Shown piece by piece: positions 12,061 to 23,274 of a stretch of 64,000 nucleotides of DNA. Position 1 is the first letter of the stretch, and the number at the start of each line of letters is the position of its first letter. The stretch is from Apostichopus japonicus (lineage: Eukaryota > Echinodermata > Holothuroidea > Aspidochirotida > Stichopodidae), in the NCBI RefSeq assembly GCF_037975245.1, contig NC_092564.1:7663984-7727983 (forward strand), in the 5' to 3' direction. Both the position numbers and the translations under genes were made by a program. The notes below the pieces were generated by a model, which searched no databases, was not told the DNA's origin, and saw nothing but the letters and a program-made list of their open reading frames with translations.

Positions 12061-12255
12061 ATATTTGCAATATTTACATCGAGAACACGACCACCTGCAG
12101 CATCACACTGGACTAAGGCGGTGCAAGGCTTTATGGAACAGCTATGTTATACTGTGGGTATCAAGAATGCATTAAGATGTCTCTCTGTCTACATGGATAC
12201 AGACACTGTAGCCCAAAGGAAAGGAAATGCTGGATATACGGTCACAATCTTCTGA
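12061..12255 (+). CDS. candidate terminal exon
   Basis: A strong acceptor (GGTTTTTTATTTCCCAG) ends at 12060. The phase-0 frame runs 64 codons to TGA 12253-12255 and includes SRTRPPAASHWTKAVQG, FMEQLCYTVGIKNALRCL and SVYMDTDTVAQRKGNAGY. Local GC and CpG content (ACATCGAGAACACGACC, AAGGCGGTG) is higher than on either side, as expected of an exon. I do not recognise the family, and no membrane segment or catalytic motif is evident. A TTAA-flanked MITE begins 117 bases downstream. It is most simply the last exon of an unidentified plus-strand gene. Confidence 0.35.
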   Translation: MFAIFTSRTRPPAASHWTKAVQGFMEQLCYTVGIKNALRCLSVYMDTDTVAQRKGNAGYTVTIF

Positions 12256-12371
12256 TCTTTAATTAAGACAGTTATAAATTGGGCCCTTCTGAAGAAACAA
12301 AAGGACCCAATTATGATATTTAATTGTTTTGTGGTTTCACCAGCATGGCTCTACACCAGAGCAATGAGCTG

Positions 12372-12733
12372 TTAAAGGCATTGAAGACTCGCGCACAAAG
12401 AAATGTCTGATGCCGGTAAATCTGACCTAGTTCGAATGAGGTGTAACAGAAGTGTTAGACACCACCATCGATCCCAGAAAATACACACACACCTTGCTAC
12501 CGTCCGTAATTAGACACTAGTGTACAGTCAGTACATACAGCTACGGTCAATACCCACAACACAGTGTCAGAGCAGCGATGGACATCTCAGGTCTTGATAA
12601 AAGATAACAAGGTATCATGTTTCATTACTGTCTGCATGTTGTAGTGACAAGAAAAAACTTCACTTGCAAGCAACGGAAAGTTAACTTTTTCAGATGGAGG
12701 CACAGGGTTTGGGGCAAGTCTTCATTGCCTTAA
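12372..12733. mobile_element. TTAA-flanked MITE, copy 1
   Basis: The element is 362 bp counting the flanking TTAA on each side. The left end reads TTAAAGGCATTGAAGACT. The right end, reverse-complemented, reads TTAAGGCAATGAAGACTT. A second copy lies in the opposite orientation at 17648-18017. TTAA target duplications are a hallmark of piggyBac and Kolobok type DNA transposons, so this is probably a non-autonomous derivative. No transposase is encoded, and I cannot assign the superfamily from the termini. Confidence 0.75.
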
Positions 12734-14794
12734 CATTGGTAACAATTAAAACACAACTGAATATGTAAAGACTCCCGCTCACACTTTCATCCCACCTCAA
12801 AACTGGGACATGGGCCCTGATACATGTAAATGTCATATTAAAGTAGTTGTATTCATAACTCTCTTGCATCACACCAGACAACGTTTTGGAACTTCCATAT
12901 ACAGTGGGTTGGGGGGGGGGGTGGTGGGGATGTGATTTGAAATAGAGGCAGTTGAGAGGGTATACTTGAAGCTACCTGTGAATTAATGATTATGTTCATA
13001 GCAGAAAGGAGAGACCAAAGAAGCTAGCTACCACCAGAGGTGTTATCATGAATTTTTAAATCATGGAAAGGGGAGAGGGGGTTCACTGCGGAGGCCGTAA
13101 AGAAGAGTGAACTCCTTGTCTCCGTTTCATAAAAGAAGGCGCAAAATAAAGAGAACATGAAAAAAAGTTCACTTACCTTTTTGAACAATGATACTATACT
13201 CCCTTGTCTCTTTCTCAATACCTCCCTCTCTCCAACCCCCACCTCACCCCCCACCTCACCCCCCACTTGGCCACTTTACTACAACAATTTAACCCAATTG
13301 ATACCACTTTTCACCTGGCAAGTCCTCTATAAGGTTTCTATAATGCCAATCCTTCACTACGGTGAGAAAATGGACTAAACGTTCATTTCCTCAGTGGCTC
13401 TTCCAAATACTAGAACGTTATAAAACCATAAGTTGAAAACTATTGAGTATGTTTTAATGATAAAAAAAAAGAAAACATTGTATATAGAGTAAACAGAACC
13501 AATTATCATTGACCACATGAGTTCAGAATACTATAAATGATTTGCAGAATTGATGACTTGAATCACCTCTGAAACATGTGGTAAAAAGCAGGACCACAAA
13601 CCCTCATTATTATTTTAATGAATATATCACGCAAAGCGCTCAGGTCAAAATGATTATAAGATCAAACGAGATCATCCAAAATTGGATATTTCCTGTAATC
13701 AGACGATCTTCATCTATTTGTCTCTTGAATTTGTTAATCTCGTCTCTGGAACAGATATCAACGAACTAAATTAATTCTATAACCAGGCTCTTTTCCTAGG
13801 TCACGTGCATCTTTATTTCGATTGTCTCCAACGGTGCATTGCAGAGCGTTATATAAACAAATGAAGATGCTATTTAATATAGTTTAAACTGCATGCGGGT
13901 ACAATCACAGTCTATACAAAGTCTAGTTTTCCAGCGCAATTGTTTGCAAACGACTGAATAGTTACTTTCACAGATGCATCGCGCTAAATCAAAATAGCTG
14001 CCGTGGATTCAGTTGAGCATATCTAATAATGTCTGCAGTCTCAACTGAGATTATTGTAACTCTTAAATTTTCATTTAAATTTGGCTCGAAAGGGAGTTCA
14101 CCTAAGTTCTAGAGTAACTCCTTTAGAACGATTAAACTTTAACAGATTTGAAAGTTTCTGTAAAGTATTGGTTTGAGCTTGAGTTTCTAACACATTTATT
14201 TAAGGCAAAGTCGTTATTATTATCAATATTCAAATAAGTAGGATATAGAAATTTGACTCAGGTGACCTTATCAGCAGGAGTCCTTCTTTACATAAGTGGG
14301 AGAAACAAAGGAGACAACATCAATATGAAAGCTCCTCCCCCCCCCCACCCGGCCCCCAAAAAACAAACAATAGAGAGAAAAGAGGAAAATAGTCAAATTT
14401 AAATAGATAATATATGGTCTCAGTGTCAGATAATTCTGATGTTTACAATGTCAGTTACTAATATTTCCAAGTTAACCCTTCTGTTATCTGTATCTATATG
14501 TGAATAAAGTTTCTTATTCTTTTGTTTTTCTTTCGCAATGACAATATTAATATATAGCTACAATAAACAGGCAGATATGCTAAGAAGAAAAGGGGCGGGG
14601 AGGGGGGGGGAGGACTCAACTGTAGCATCATCCAAAGGAGACATGGGAATAGGAGGTAACAGGTGAGGGGCAGGGTGGAAGGGTTTGACAGTGGACAAGA
14701 AAAACTACTGAAATACAATAGTTTCATGATATTTCATTCATAATGAAATCCCTCTACATTAACCCTAATGTATCAATTTCTTTGCTTGCTTTAG
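12734..14794. other. no gene firmly supported
   Basis: Holds G-rich tracts near 12905-12930 and 14588-14610 and C-rich tracts near 13230-13265 and 14335-14352. A minus-strand stretch ending at a strong AAG|GTAAGT donor (13174) reads REVLRKRQGSIVSLFKK, but its acceptor side runs into a G-rich simple tract. Confidence 0.35.
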
Positions 14795-14938
14795 AGGTTA
14801 ATGCTGCCAAATCTGTACCTCAAATCATCCTTTACTTACAGAAAGAGGACTATTTTATTCAGGGCCATTCCGACATCCTCCTTACATTCATAGACAGTGG
14901 TTCAATGTGGGACCAGCTAAAACTCATAAAAAATGTAG
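14795..14938 (+). CDS. candidate internal exon
   Basis: The acceptor TTCTTTGCTTGCTTTAG ends at 14794. The frame is open through 14938 and includes AAKSVPQIILYLQKEDYF and GHSDILLTFIDSGSMWDQL, a mixed helical composition. Two donors are possible: AAT|GTAGGT (exon end 14934, phase 0) or TAG|GTCACA (exon end 14938, phase 1). The second, although a weaker site, joins in frame to the candidate terminal exon at 15826. I do not recognise the family. A small exon ending at the good donor AAAA|GTAAGG near 15183 could lie between them. Confidence 0.35.
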
Positions 14939-15825
14939 GTCACATATAATAAATTAGGCTATGGAGATTTGCAAGGAGTCTCATGCAAAAATGTTATTCA
15001 AGTTACTGAAAGGGACATTTTGAGAACAGATCAAACGCCAGACTATAGAAAAGAAGAATATACCTCGGATACAAAAGGCCCTTGAAATAATTAACCCTAT
15101 GGCAAGATTACTCTAATTTTTTTCTTTCATGAAACAGTAAGTTGGTGGTTGTGGTCAGGATGGATTTGGGGCTTTTGATGAAAAGTAAGGAAAAATTTAA
15201 TTTACCGAAATACAAGGAAAATAAAACATCTGCGGTTATTGGTATTCTGGTGGTCACTTGTAATTCAATATTTGTTTCCTTTCTTTGTAAACAGCGGCAT
15301 CAGAAATGGAAAATATGGATTAAATTTCAGGACAATTTTCTTTTAAATTTAATGAAATCATGGAAACCAACTTATCATACACGGTGCTTCTGTTTGGGTT
15401 AGGTTTTTAAGGCAAATGCTAGTAGGTCATTTTTGAAAGTGTTCACATGAAGTGGCTTAAAAGCAAGGAAGGGGGGGGGGGGGGAGATGGGAAGAGAGGG
15501 TAAGAGAGGGGGAATATGTTGTTCACTGAATAATAGGTCATTGTTTCATTATGCAGTAAAAGCATAACTATTTATTATGATATTATACCACTTGGGAAAT
15601 TCATGGAGCCCCTGGATAACTCCCCCTCCCTGCCTATTCTCACCCCAAAAGCAAAATTTTAACTAAAAATCAAATGAATGATATTCAATGATAGTTTGTG
15701 AAGTAAAGCTTCAAAGAACCAAACAATTAACCTTAATCTTCCTCTAACATGTATCTTTTTACACATGTTTGTCCAGATTTCTGTCTTGGGTGATTGTTTT
15801 AATATTTTGTTTTGTTTCCCTGTAG

Positions 15826-15953
15826 ATGGTAATGGTTCCTTTGATTTAAACAGCCAAGTTCAAAAGAAGACAGCTGTTCTTCTGGAACGTCTTAGTCTTT
15901 CTGAATTGATGTCAATGACATTCAACAAGCATGGACAGGACTATAAATCTTAA
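15826..15953 (+). CDS. candidate terminal exon following 14795-14938
   Basis: A strong acceptor (TTTGTTTTGTTTCCCTGTAG) ends at 15825. The frame (phase 1) reads GNGSFDLNSQVQKKTAVLLE then RLSLSELMSMTFNKHGQDY and stops at TAA 15951-15953. Phase agrees with an upstream exon ending at 14938, forming an Asp codon across the junction. The LLERLSLSELMSM part would form an amphipathic helix. Family not recognised. Confidence 0.35.
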
Positions 15954-16436
15954 ACTGAATAGTTGAATTTCAGTGTTATAAACTGGTGGACAACACCACA
16001 AACACTCAAGCATTCAAACAACTTTTTTTCAGATGATTTTGATCAGTTTGTAGGTGCTATTAAAATAATAACTCCAATAACAATTTTGTTCCTTAAGTTC
16101 ATCAGTCTATTTTTGTTTCAAATAATTGATAAAAAAAAAGTGAAACAACCCTTTAATTTATTTTCATTTTCTTATCACATCTGATTAGTATGAATATGAG
16201 AAAGTGTCCAGGCAATGAAATGTCTTAGAATCTAATGGAATAATTATAGTTCATTCATACTTAGTAAAGATTCCTAAATACTATTGGTCCATTCAGGTCA
16301 GCTGACCGTGGTTAATCCTGTGAGTAACGCACGGTAAAATTACGGGGCATCACTTTAATAAATCTTTGGTTATATGTAACCAAAAATGTTTTGTTTTATG
16401 ATTTTCCCCCACACAAATGGTAGTGTATGAATGAAC

Positions 16437-16602
16437 GGGGTTAATCAACGGTCTAGCGTGCGTTACACACATGATTAATGCACTCCGGGTGTTAATGCTA
16501 TCGCTGGATGCACTCGGGCTCCGCCCTCGTGCATCGCTTGCATTATCCCCTGATCGTGCATTAATCCTGTGAGTAACGCACGCTAGACCATTGATTAACC
16601 CC
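16437..16602. mobile_element. palindromic (foldback-type) element
   Basis: Two 47-bp arms, 16437-16483 and 16556-16602, are inverted repeats of each other with three mismatches. Both start GGGGTTAATCAA and contain GGTCTAGCGTGCGTTAC. The interior is itself an imperfect palindrome (GATGCACTCGGGCTC against CCCTCGTGCATCGC), so the whole 166 bases can fold into one long hairpin. It is much more GC- and CpG-rich than its surroundings. No clear target duplication is visible. The frame across it (SDARGRSPSASSDS) is an artefact of the palindrome. A fragment matching the right arm (TTAATCCTGTGAGTAACGCA) lies about 235 bases to the left, near 16312. Confidence 0.8.
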
Positions 16603-16941
16603 TTATTAATAATAATTTGAAACAGCTCATTTAAACTTTTCTTTTGTTGCAAAAATCTAGTAGTGTGTCTTAGTTTGAGCATCTGAAATCTTTCTTTAAA
16701 TTACACTTTTGGGTACGTTTGGTTTCTAACTTTGGCAAACAGCCCAACTGATTCATGAGCTTGCCTCAACTTTACTGTCGTTGCGTGGAAAATCGTCGAT
16801 TTACAAATAACAGTGTGGAATATTGTCTTTCCTAATGTTCAACCTTGTCTGCCACTGAGAATATCCCATTAATTATTTATTAAAGGAGATTGTTAGGATA
16901 CAGTAAAAATGTGTATTATTTTGCCCTCTTCACGTTCCAAG

Positions 16942-17093
16942 ATCTTCCCAGAATGAGCCCAAAGTTTCTACAATTCTTGCTTCACTGTACACTAGTCAGT
17001 AACTCCTACGAAGATGCAAGAAACATCCAGCTAACATTTAAAGTTTTCTTCAACAGTGTAAATCTGCTTATGGAACTTCAAACTATCAAATAG
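16942..17093 (+). CDS. candidate terminal exon
   Basis: Preceded by a pyrimidine-rich TTTTGCCCTCTTCACGTTCCAAG. The phase-1 frame reads LPRMSPKFLQFLLHCTLVS, NSYEDARNIQLTFKVFF and NSVNLLMELQTIK, then TAG 17091-17093, a helical, protein-like composition. It lies on the same strand as the 14.8-15.9 kb exons, but that model already ends in a stop, so this would belong to an alternative end or another gene. Not recognised. Confidence 0.3.
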
Positions 17094-17647
17094 TATCGAA
17101 AGTTAAACCACTTGCAAAAAAGAGAAAGGTAAAAGTTTCAGCAGAATAGGGAAAAATCATTAATTTTATTAATTATCCATAATGGAACAGCCAAAAATCA
17201 ATCTTGTCATCCCCTTCCCCATCCCACTCAATAGCACCTCCTCCCCCTCCAACCCCCCCCCCCAATATGGTGATGGCAATTGTCAATTCTTAAAACATGC
17301 AAATAACATTTTCATTAATCATTCAACGAGAGTATTCCAGAAATATCCAGAACAAAGCTGAAGTGGTATAAATTTAGCTTGAATCTCCACGCAACCTCCA
17401 GAAGACCTCTCGTTGCCTAACCTGCATTCAGAAGCCCTACAAAGCCTATTTGCTCATTGTCACACTATCAATATTATACTATTACAGCCACGGACCTACC
17501 CTATTAGTTTATTAATGTGCAAGTGTCACTCAACTTAAGCCTGATTGCTACTGCTATTGAACAAGTTAAACCTGTCAAAATTGTGCAAATGTAAAGAGTA
17601 AGTTAAATTCTCTCCCAACCAGTAGCCATACATCACATATTTGACCC

Positions 17648-18017
17648 TTAAAGGCATTGAAGACTCGCCCCCAAACCGCGTGCCGTGCTCTGAAAAAGTT
17701 AACTTTCCGTTGCTTGCAAGTGAAGTTTTCTGCTTTGTCGCTACAAAATGCAGACAGTAATGAAACGCGATACCTTTTTATCTTTAGCTGGACCTGGGAT
17801 GTCCATCGCTGTATCGTTTGCGCACTGTGCTGTGGGTATTGACCGCAGCTGTATGCACTGACTGTACACAAGTGTCTAATTACCGAAGGTAGCAAGCTGT
17901 GTGCGTATTTTCTGGGATCGATGGTGGTGTCTAACACTTCTGTTACACCTCATTCGAAACTAGGTCAGATTACCGGCATTAGACGTTTCTTTTTGCGCAA
18001 GTCTTCACACCCTTTAA
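17648..18017. mobile_element. TTAA-flanked MITE, copy 2 (inverted relative to copy 1)
   Basis: The element is 370 bp with TTAA at both edges. The left end reads TTAAAGGCATTGAAGACTCG. The right end, reverse-complemented, reads TTAAAGGGTGTGAAGACTTG. Its sequence matches copy 1 (12372-12733) in reverse complement over most of its length, for example GAAAAAGTTAACTTTCCGTT and TCTGGGATCGATGGTGGTGT. Finding TTAA at the edges of both copies fixes the boundaries well. Frames inside it (up to 120 codons on the minus strand) are not genes. Confidence 0.8.
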
Positions 18018-18463
18018 CCCTTGTAGCACCATTAAGGGAGAATGCAGGGAATCAAATCTCTCAAGATTGCCTACCCTGTCCATCAATGCCCAGAGAAAGG
18101 ATAATACATCTCTGCAAAGCTATGTATATAGTTATACACAATTAGGTCTGTCTCGGCTAGGAGATCAGTTAAATAATAGAGGGAGTCCTAACTAAGACAA
18201 CAATACATTCTGTTGTTGAGAACATGACAGTACATATTCAACAACTAGTTGAAACATGCTGATTGTAGTGCCCCAGCATGGGTTTGGATAGAAGTTAGCA
18301 TTCGTCGAAAAGTCATCTCGCAAGGTTCTCAAGTCTTCTCAAGGTGCTACCAGAAGATCTACAGACCAACCCCTACCCTGGTATTTGTAGTAAGGGAATT
18401 TTTAATTATATAAAGTCTCCTGTATCTAAGCCTAAGTTAAGTTATTACAACAACTGATTTTAC
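18018..18463. other. no gene recognised
   Basis: About 450 bases between the MITE and the minus-strand candidate exon. I see no repeat or coding signal. Confidence 0.4.
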
Positions 18464-18658
18464 CCTAATAATTAGAACTGTACAGATTGGTGAGAGAAGC
18501 TGATTGAACCAGGAATCATATTTGATCGTAGCATGACTCATGACGCTATCTTTCCATTTTTTGTCTGCCTGGGTACGTAAGTAATTTGCATGCTTTTTCT
18601 GTTGCCGTTCCGTAACAAGATCGTTTGCAAATATTGTGACCGCCGTTGAATAAAGCTT
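18464..18658 (-). CDS. candidate minus-strand internal exon
   Basis: On the minus strand a good acceptor (CACTCTTGATTGCTTTGCAAG) precedes 18658. Exactly 65 open codons follow to a donor AGG|GTAAAA at 18464, phase 0 at both ends. The peptide has KLYSTAVTIFANDLVTERQQ, then KKHANYLRTQADKKWKDSVM, then SHATIKYDSWFNQLLSPICT. The first half is a charged helix; the end (VLIIR and beyond) is hydrophobic. CpGs are frequent (CAACGGCGGTC, TTACGGAACGG), unlike neighbouring DNA. I do not recognise the family, but this is one of the better exon candidates in the window. Without splicing the frame runs on to a stop 12 codons later. Confidence 0.45.
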
Positions 18659-20106
18659 CTTGCAAAGCAATCAAGAGTGCCCATAGTATATCAGGTAACC
18701 AAATTTACAGAAAGAGACAATGGATATCAAGTTCTTTCAGAACCACATTCTACTCCACTGTTGTGGGAATATCATTCAGAGTCTACAAAGTTAGGCATTA
18801 ACATATAACGTAGTTATCATTCATGAAAACAATGGAACTAAACTTTCCTTCTCTATTGTTAAATGGAAGACAATAGCATGACGGCAGTGTATTTGATCTC
18901 TGTCACACTGTATGAAATATTGTCAATGTCTGTACCCCGACAAAAGGAAAAGAATAAAGAAGAAAAAATCCTAGCAACTCACTGTTGCACCTATTGAAGC
19001 ACTGAGAACCTTTCCCATGGGAGTTCTTTTTTTTTACCTTTTGTGCTGATGTTTTACAAAGTTGCCAGAGAAAGACCTGCTGTAGGGACCCATTTAATTA
19101 CTAGGGCTTGTCCCATTGTGTTATTACCTAAGTAAAGACACCTGTAGTCTCAGGTAAACATTGCTAGCAGGTTATAGCTGCATGCTTATTCAAGTTTATA
19201 TCCCTATCAAAGATGATTGACAAGCTTGCATCTGTCGAAGAAGGATGAATATCCGCTGGCCTTTCTTTCTTTTTTTTTCTTTTTCATGCCAAATATATTT
19301 TGATTACTTTAGGGTACTTAACACTAACAACAAGTTTTCAGCAACGAAAACAAGAGATGAATTTCAGAAGTGGTTGAATCCAAACGGGTAGCTGATACGT
19401 TTAGAGATATGATTTGGTGCCGGTAGTTACAGACACATCACAAATTATAGCAAGACATGCATGGCAAAAGCATTGTTTTCTGATGTTCAAATTCTGCTGA
19501 AATTGTTCAAGAAAATCTACTTTACGGGTGGATGTAGTTCAGGTTTGCCTTTACAAAGTTCTAATTCACGTTCGACTTTCCCATTCTTTTTCGAAAGGGA
19601 ACACAAATTTATCCAACCGTCATCTTTAACTCATAAGACGTAGATCTTTGTGGAGAAAGACTCCCCCCAAATAGCTAAGAGAAATCTTGCTCCGCTTCGA
19701 AGATATCATAGTTTAAAAGTGATGTACGGGAGCAGTCATTCTGTGAATCTGTGATGTCATAGTAACGCTAGGATCTGCAAAACATTTACTTTTTCTGTTT
19801 GTTTTTCGTTTCCATATTTGCAAGGTAGAATGTTTAACAGTATTGATATTGAAATCAATACCATTTATATTAGGTCATGTTAACTGGTTCAATATGTTAG
19901 ATTCAGTATTGGCAAAACCCATATCAGTTACAGAAAATCAACATTGCAATAAATAAATAAAAACCATAAGAAATGGAGGAACACGTGGCTGGATGTTGTC
20001 ATATTTAGACTTGACCAAATCTTCAGCCTTGTGTGTGTGAAGGAACATTAAAACCTTTGATATCTCCAAAGTGGAAGGAGATTTTTATTAGCTGTTTCAG
20101 TAAGTT
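18659..20106. other. no gene supported
   Basis: AT-rich with several poly-T runs. A 60-codon plus frame at 19461-19643 has no acceptor or donor of quality. Nothing else seen. Confidence 0.4.
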
Positions 20107-22330
20107 TTTGATGACATTTATCTCTACCACATACATCAATAATGATGGTTGGGTTTGTACTCCTTGCTGTGGAGGGTGGGGTTAAGAGATGGGAGGGGGA
20201 AGGGGGAGTTGTTAATGACAGTTATCTCTACCACATACATAAATAATGATGGCTGGGTTTGTAATCCTTGCTGGGAGGGTGGGGTTAAGAGATGGGAGGG
20301 TGGGGGAGGGAGTTGTTAATGACAGTTACCTATACCATATATATTAATAATGATGGTTGGGTTTGTACTCCTTGCTGTGGAGGGTGGGGTTAAGAGATGG
20401 GAGGGGGAGGGGGGAGTTGTTAATGACAGTTATCTCTACCACATATATCAATAATGATGGTTGGGTTTGTACTCCTTGCTGTGGAGGGTGGGGTTAAGAG
20501 ATGGGAGGGGGAAGGGGGAGTTGTTAATAATGACAGTTATCTCTACCACATACATAAATAATGATGGCTGGGTTTGTAATCCTTGCTGGGAGGGTGGGGT
20601 TAAGAGATGGGAGGGGGAGGGGGGAGTTGTTAATGACAGTTATCTCTACCACATATATCAATAATGATGGTTGGGTTTGTACTCCTTGCTGTGGAGGGTG
20701 GGGTTAAGAAATGGGAGGGGGAAGGGGGAGTTGTTAATGACAGTTATCTCTACCACATACATAAATAATGATGGCTGGGTTTGTAATCCTTGCTGGGAGG
20801 GTGGGGTTAAGAGATGGGAGGGTGGGGGAGGGAGTTGTTAATGACAGTTACCTATACCATATATATTAATAATGATGGTTGGGTTTGTACTCCTTGCTGT
20901 GGAGGGTGGGGTTAAGAGATGGGAGGGGGAGGGGGGAGTTGTTAATGACAGTTATCTCTACCACATATATCAATAATGATGGTTGGGATTGTACTCCTTG
21001 CTGTGGAGGGTGGGGTTAAGAGATGGGAGAGGGAAGGGGGAGTTGTTAATAATGACAGTTATCTCTACCACATACATAAATAATGATGGCTGGGTTTGTA
21101 ATCCTTGCTGGGAGGGTGGGGTTAAGAGATGGGAGGGGGAGGGGGGAGTTGTTAATGACAGTTATCTCTACCACATATATCAATAATGATGGTTGGGTTT
21201 GTACTCCTTGCTGTGGAGGGTGGGGTTAAGAGATGGGAGGGGGAAGGGGGAGTTGTTAATGACAGTTATCTCTACCACATACATAAATAATGATGGCTGG
21301 GTTTGTAATCCTTGCTGGGAGGGTGGGGTTAAGAGATGGGAGGGGGAGGGGGGAGTTGTTAATGACAGTTATCTCTACCACATATATCAATAATGATGGT
21401 TGGGTTTGTACTCCTTGCTGTGGAGGGTGGGGTTAAGAGATGGGAGGGGGAAGGGGGAGTTGTTAATGACAGTTATCTCTACCACATATATCAATAATGA
21501 TGGTTGGGTTTGTAATCCTTGCTGGGAGGGTGGGGTTAAGAGATGGGAGGGGGAGGGGGGAGTTGTTAATGACAGTTATCTCTACCACATACATAAATAA
21601 TGATGGCTGGGTTTGTAATCCTTGCTGGGAGGGTGGGGTTAAGAGATGGGAGGGGGAGGGGGGAGTTGTTAATGACAGTTATCTCTACCACATATATCAA
21701 TAATGATGGTTGGGTTTGTAATCCTTGCTGGGAGGGTGGGGTTAAGAGATGGGAGGGGGAAGGGGGAGTTGTTAATGACAGTTATCTCTACCACATATAT
21801 CAATAATGATGGTTGGGTTTGTACTCCTTGCTGTGGAAGGTGGGTTAAGAGATGGGAGGGGGAGGGGGGAGTTGTTAATGACAGTTATCTCTACCACATA
21901 TATCAATAATGATGGTTGGGTTTGTACTCCTTGCTGTGGAAGGTGGGTTAAGAGATGGGAGGGGGAGGGGGAGTTGTTAATGACAGTTATCTCTACCACA
22001 TACATAAATAATGATGGCTGGGTTTGTAATCCTTGCTGGGAGGGTGGGGTTAAGAGATGGGAGGGTGGGGGAGGGAGTTGTTAATGACAGTTACCTATAC
22101 CATATATATTAATAATGATGGTTGGGTTTGTACTCCTTGCTGTGGAGGGTGGGGTTAAGAGATGGGAGGGGGAGGGGGAGTTGTTAATGACAGTTATCTC
22201 TACCACATACATAAATAATGATGGCTGGGTTTGTAATCCTTGCTGGGAGGGTGGGGTTAAGAAATGGGAGGGGGAGGGGTTGTTGATGACAGTTATCTCT
22301 ACCACATACATCAATAATGATGGTCGGATT
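20107..22330. repeat. ~103-bp minisatellite array, 22 copies, with 522-bp higher-order repeat
   Basis: The anchor AATGATGG recurs 22 times from 20141 to 22316. Intervals are 104,104,104,107,103, then 104,104,104,107,103 again, then 104,103,104,103,103,103,103,102,104,103,99. The first two blocks of five form an exact 522-bp higher-order period. Each unit has an AT-rich part (CATAAATAATGATGG), a middle with CTCCTTGCTGTGGAGG or the variant ATCCTTGCTGGGAGG, and a G-rich part of several GGGG runs ending AGTTGTTAATGACAGTTA. Unit types largely alternate. All frames across the array (66-95 codons, repeated) are artefacts. Strong G/C strand asymmetry suggests quadruplex potential on the plus strand. 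Confidence 0.97.
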
Positions 22331-23051
22331 TCACAAAAACATGAACTGGATGAGTCTTGGAATCTCATCAGTAGTTAACAAGATTGTGATTACAAAAAAG
22401 CGCTCTTCTGATTCCATAAAATCTGACTTGTGTAAGCATTCTCCGATCATGAAAATTCAAAGACCATCGAACAGGAGCTACTGATAAAGTTTAACTGTGT
22501 TTGAGTTGACAACCCCAGAACTTATTTGAATTATGTTGCAAAAGGCCTCGACTTTGACTGGTCCAATAGAAACAGTTAATTAATGGACTATAAATGATAT
22601 CTGCAGGCTGAGTCTGAACAAATACTAACAGTCTAATAAAACAACCCTGTATTAGTGAAGGTCTGTAGTTAGTTACATAGCCAGTACTGGTTTAACCCAG
22701 ATATCCAAAGTAGATTGTAAAAGATTTCACTGGGTGGCAGATTTGATGTGTTTTAAAAATAGGGGCTTACCTTGCAAGTATGTTTGCAGACAAAAACATT
22801 AAAACAGCTTACAAAGTGATGAAGGTAGCTCATCTGTAGTCTCCAGGAGAGAGAAAACACTGCTTTCAGAATAAAGGATACCTGTATAAAAGATGATCAA
22901 CATCAGAATGTTTTTCTAAGGAAGTTCATTCTTAACCTGACCTAGGTTAACATGTCTGGTATGTTGCATGCTGCTAGAAAGAAAAACAAAGTCACTTTTT
23001 TGATTTGCACAAATAAAATTATTACCAATAAAACATTGTCCAGACTATGAC
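22331..23051. other. no gene recognised
   Basis: AT-rich single-copy-looking DNA between the array and a MITE. No frame with splice support was found. Confidence 0.4.
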
Positions 23052-23274
23052 TTAAAGGAATGCTGTATTGGCCCCAAATATGCTAGATATTCAAATATGG
23101 TCATCTTTGGTCAAAAATCTTATTTTCCGCACTGAGACATTCAGTCATCTTGTGTGTTCCTTAAAAATGTCTGAGAACAATTTGGAGAGTAAAGATCTCC
23201 AGTTTGAAAATTTCTAGCAATTATAGCGTGCTATAATTTTGGGGCCTATACTGACTACCTTTAAAGCGGTATTT
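23052..23274. mobile_element. TTAA-flanked MITE, second family
   Basis: The left end reads TTAAAGGAATGCTGTATTGG followed by CCCCAAA. The right end, reverse-complemented, reads TTAAAGGTAGTCAGTATAGG followed by CCCCAAA. The 27-bp terminal inverted repeats match at 22 positions, with TTAA at both edges; total 223 bp. It shares the TTAAAGG start with the 12.4/17.6 kb family but differs internally. No coding capacity. Confidence 0.65.

Noticed and set aside
13174-13266. Minus exon ending at AAG|GTAAGT
   Set aside because: Good donor, but the acceptor side is a G-rich simple tract and the N-terminal part of the frame is a GGEV repeat.
16350-16682. 110-codon minus frame
   Set aside because: Runs through the palindromic element; the SDARGRSPSASSDS stretch is the palindrome read as protein.
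17575-17937. 120-codon minus frame
   Set aside because: Mostly inside the non-coding MITE at 17648-18017.
20461-22378. Ten or more repeated 66-95 codon frames, on both strands
   Set aside because: They are translations of the tandem repeat unit; near-identical peptides recur because the DNA does, and frames change with unit length.
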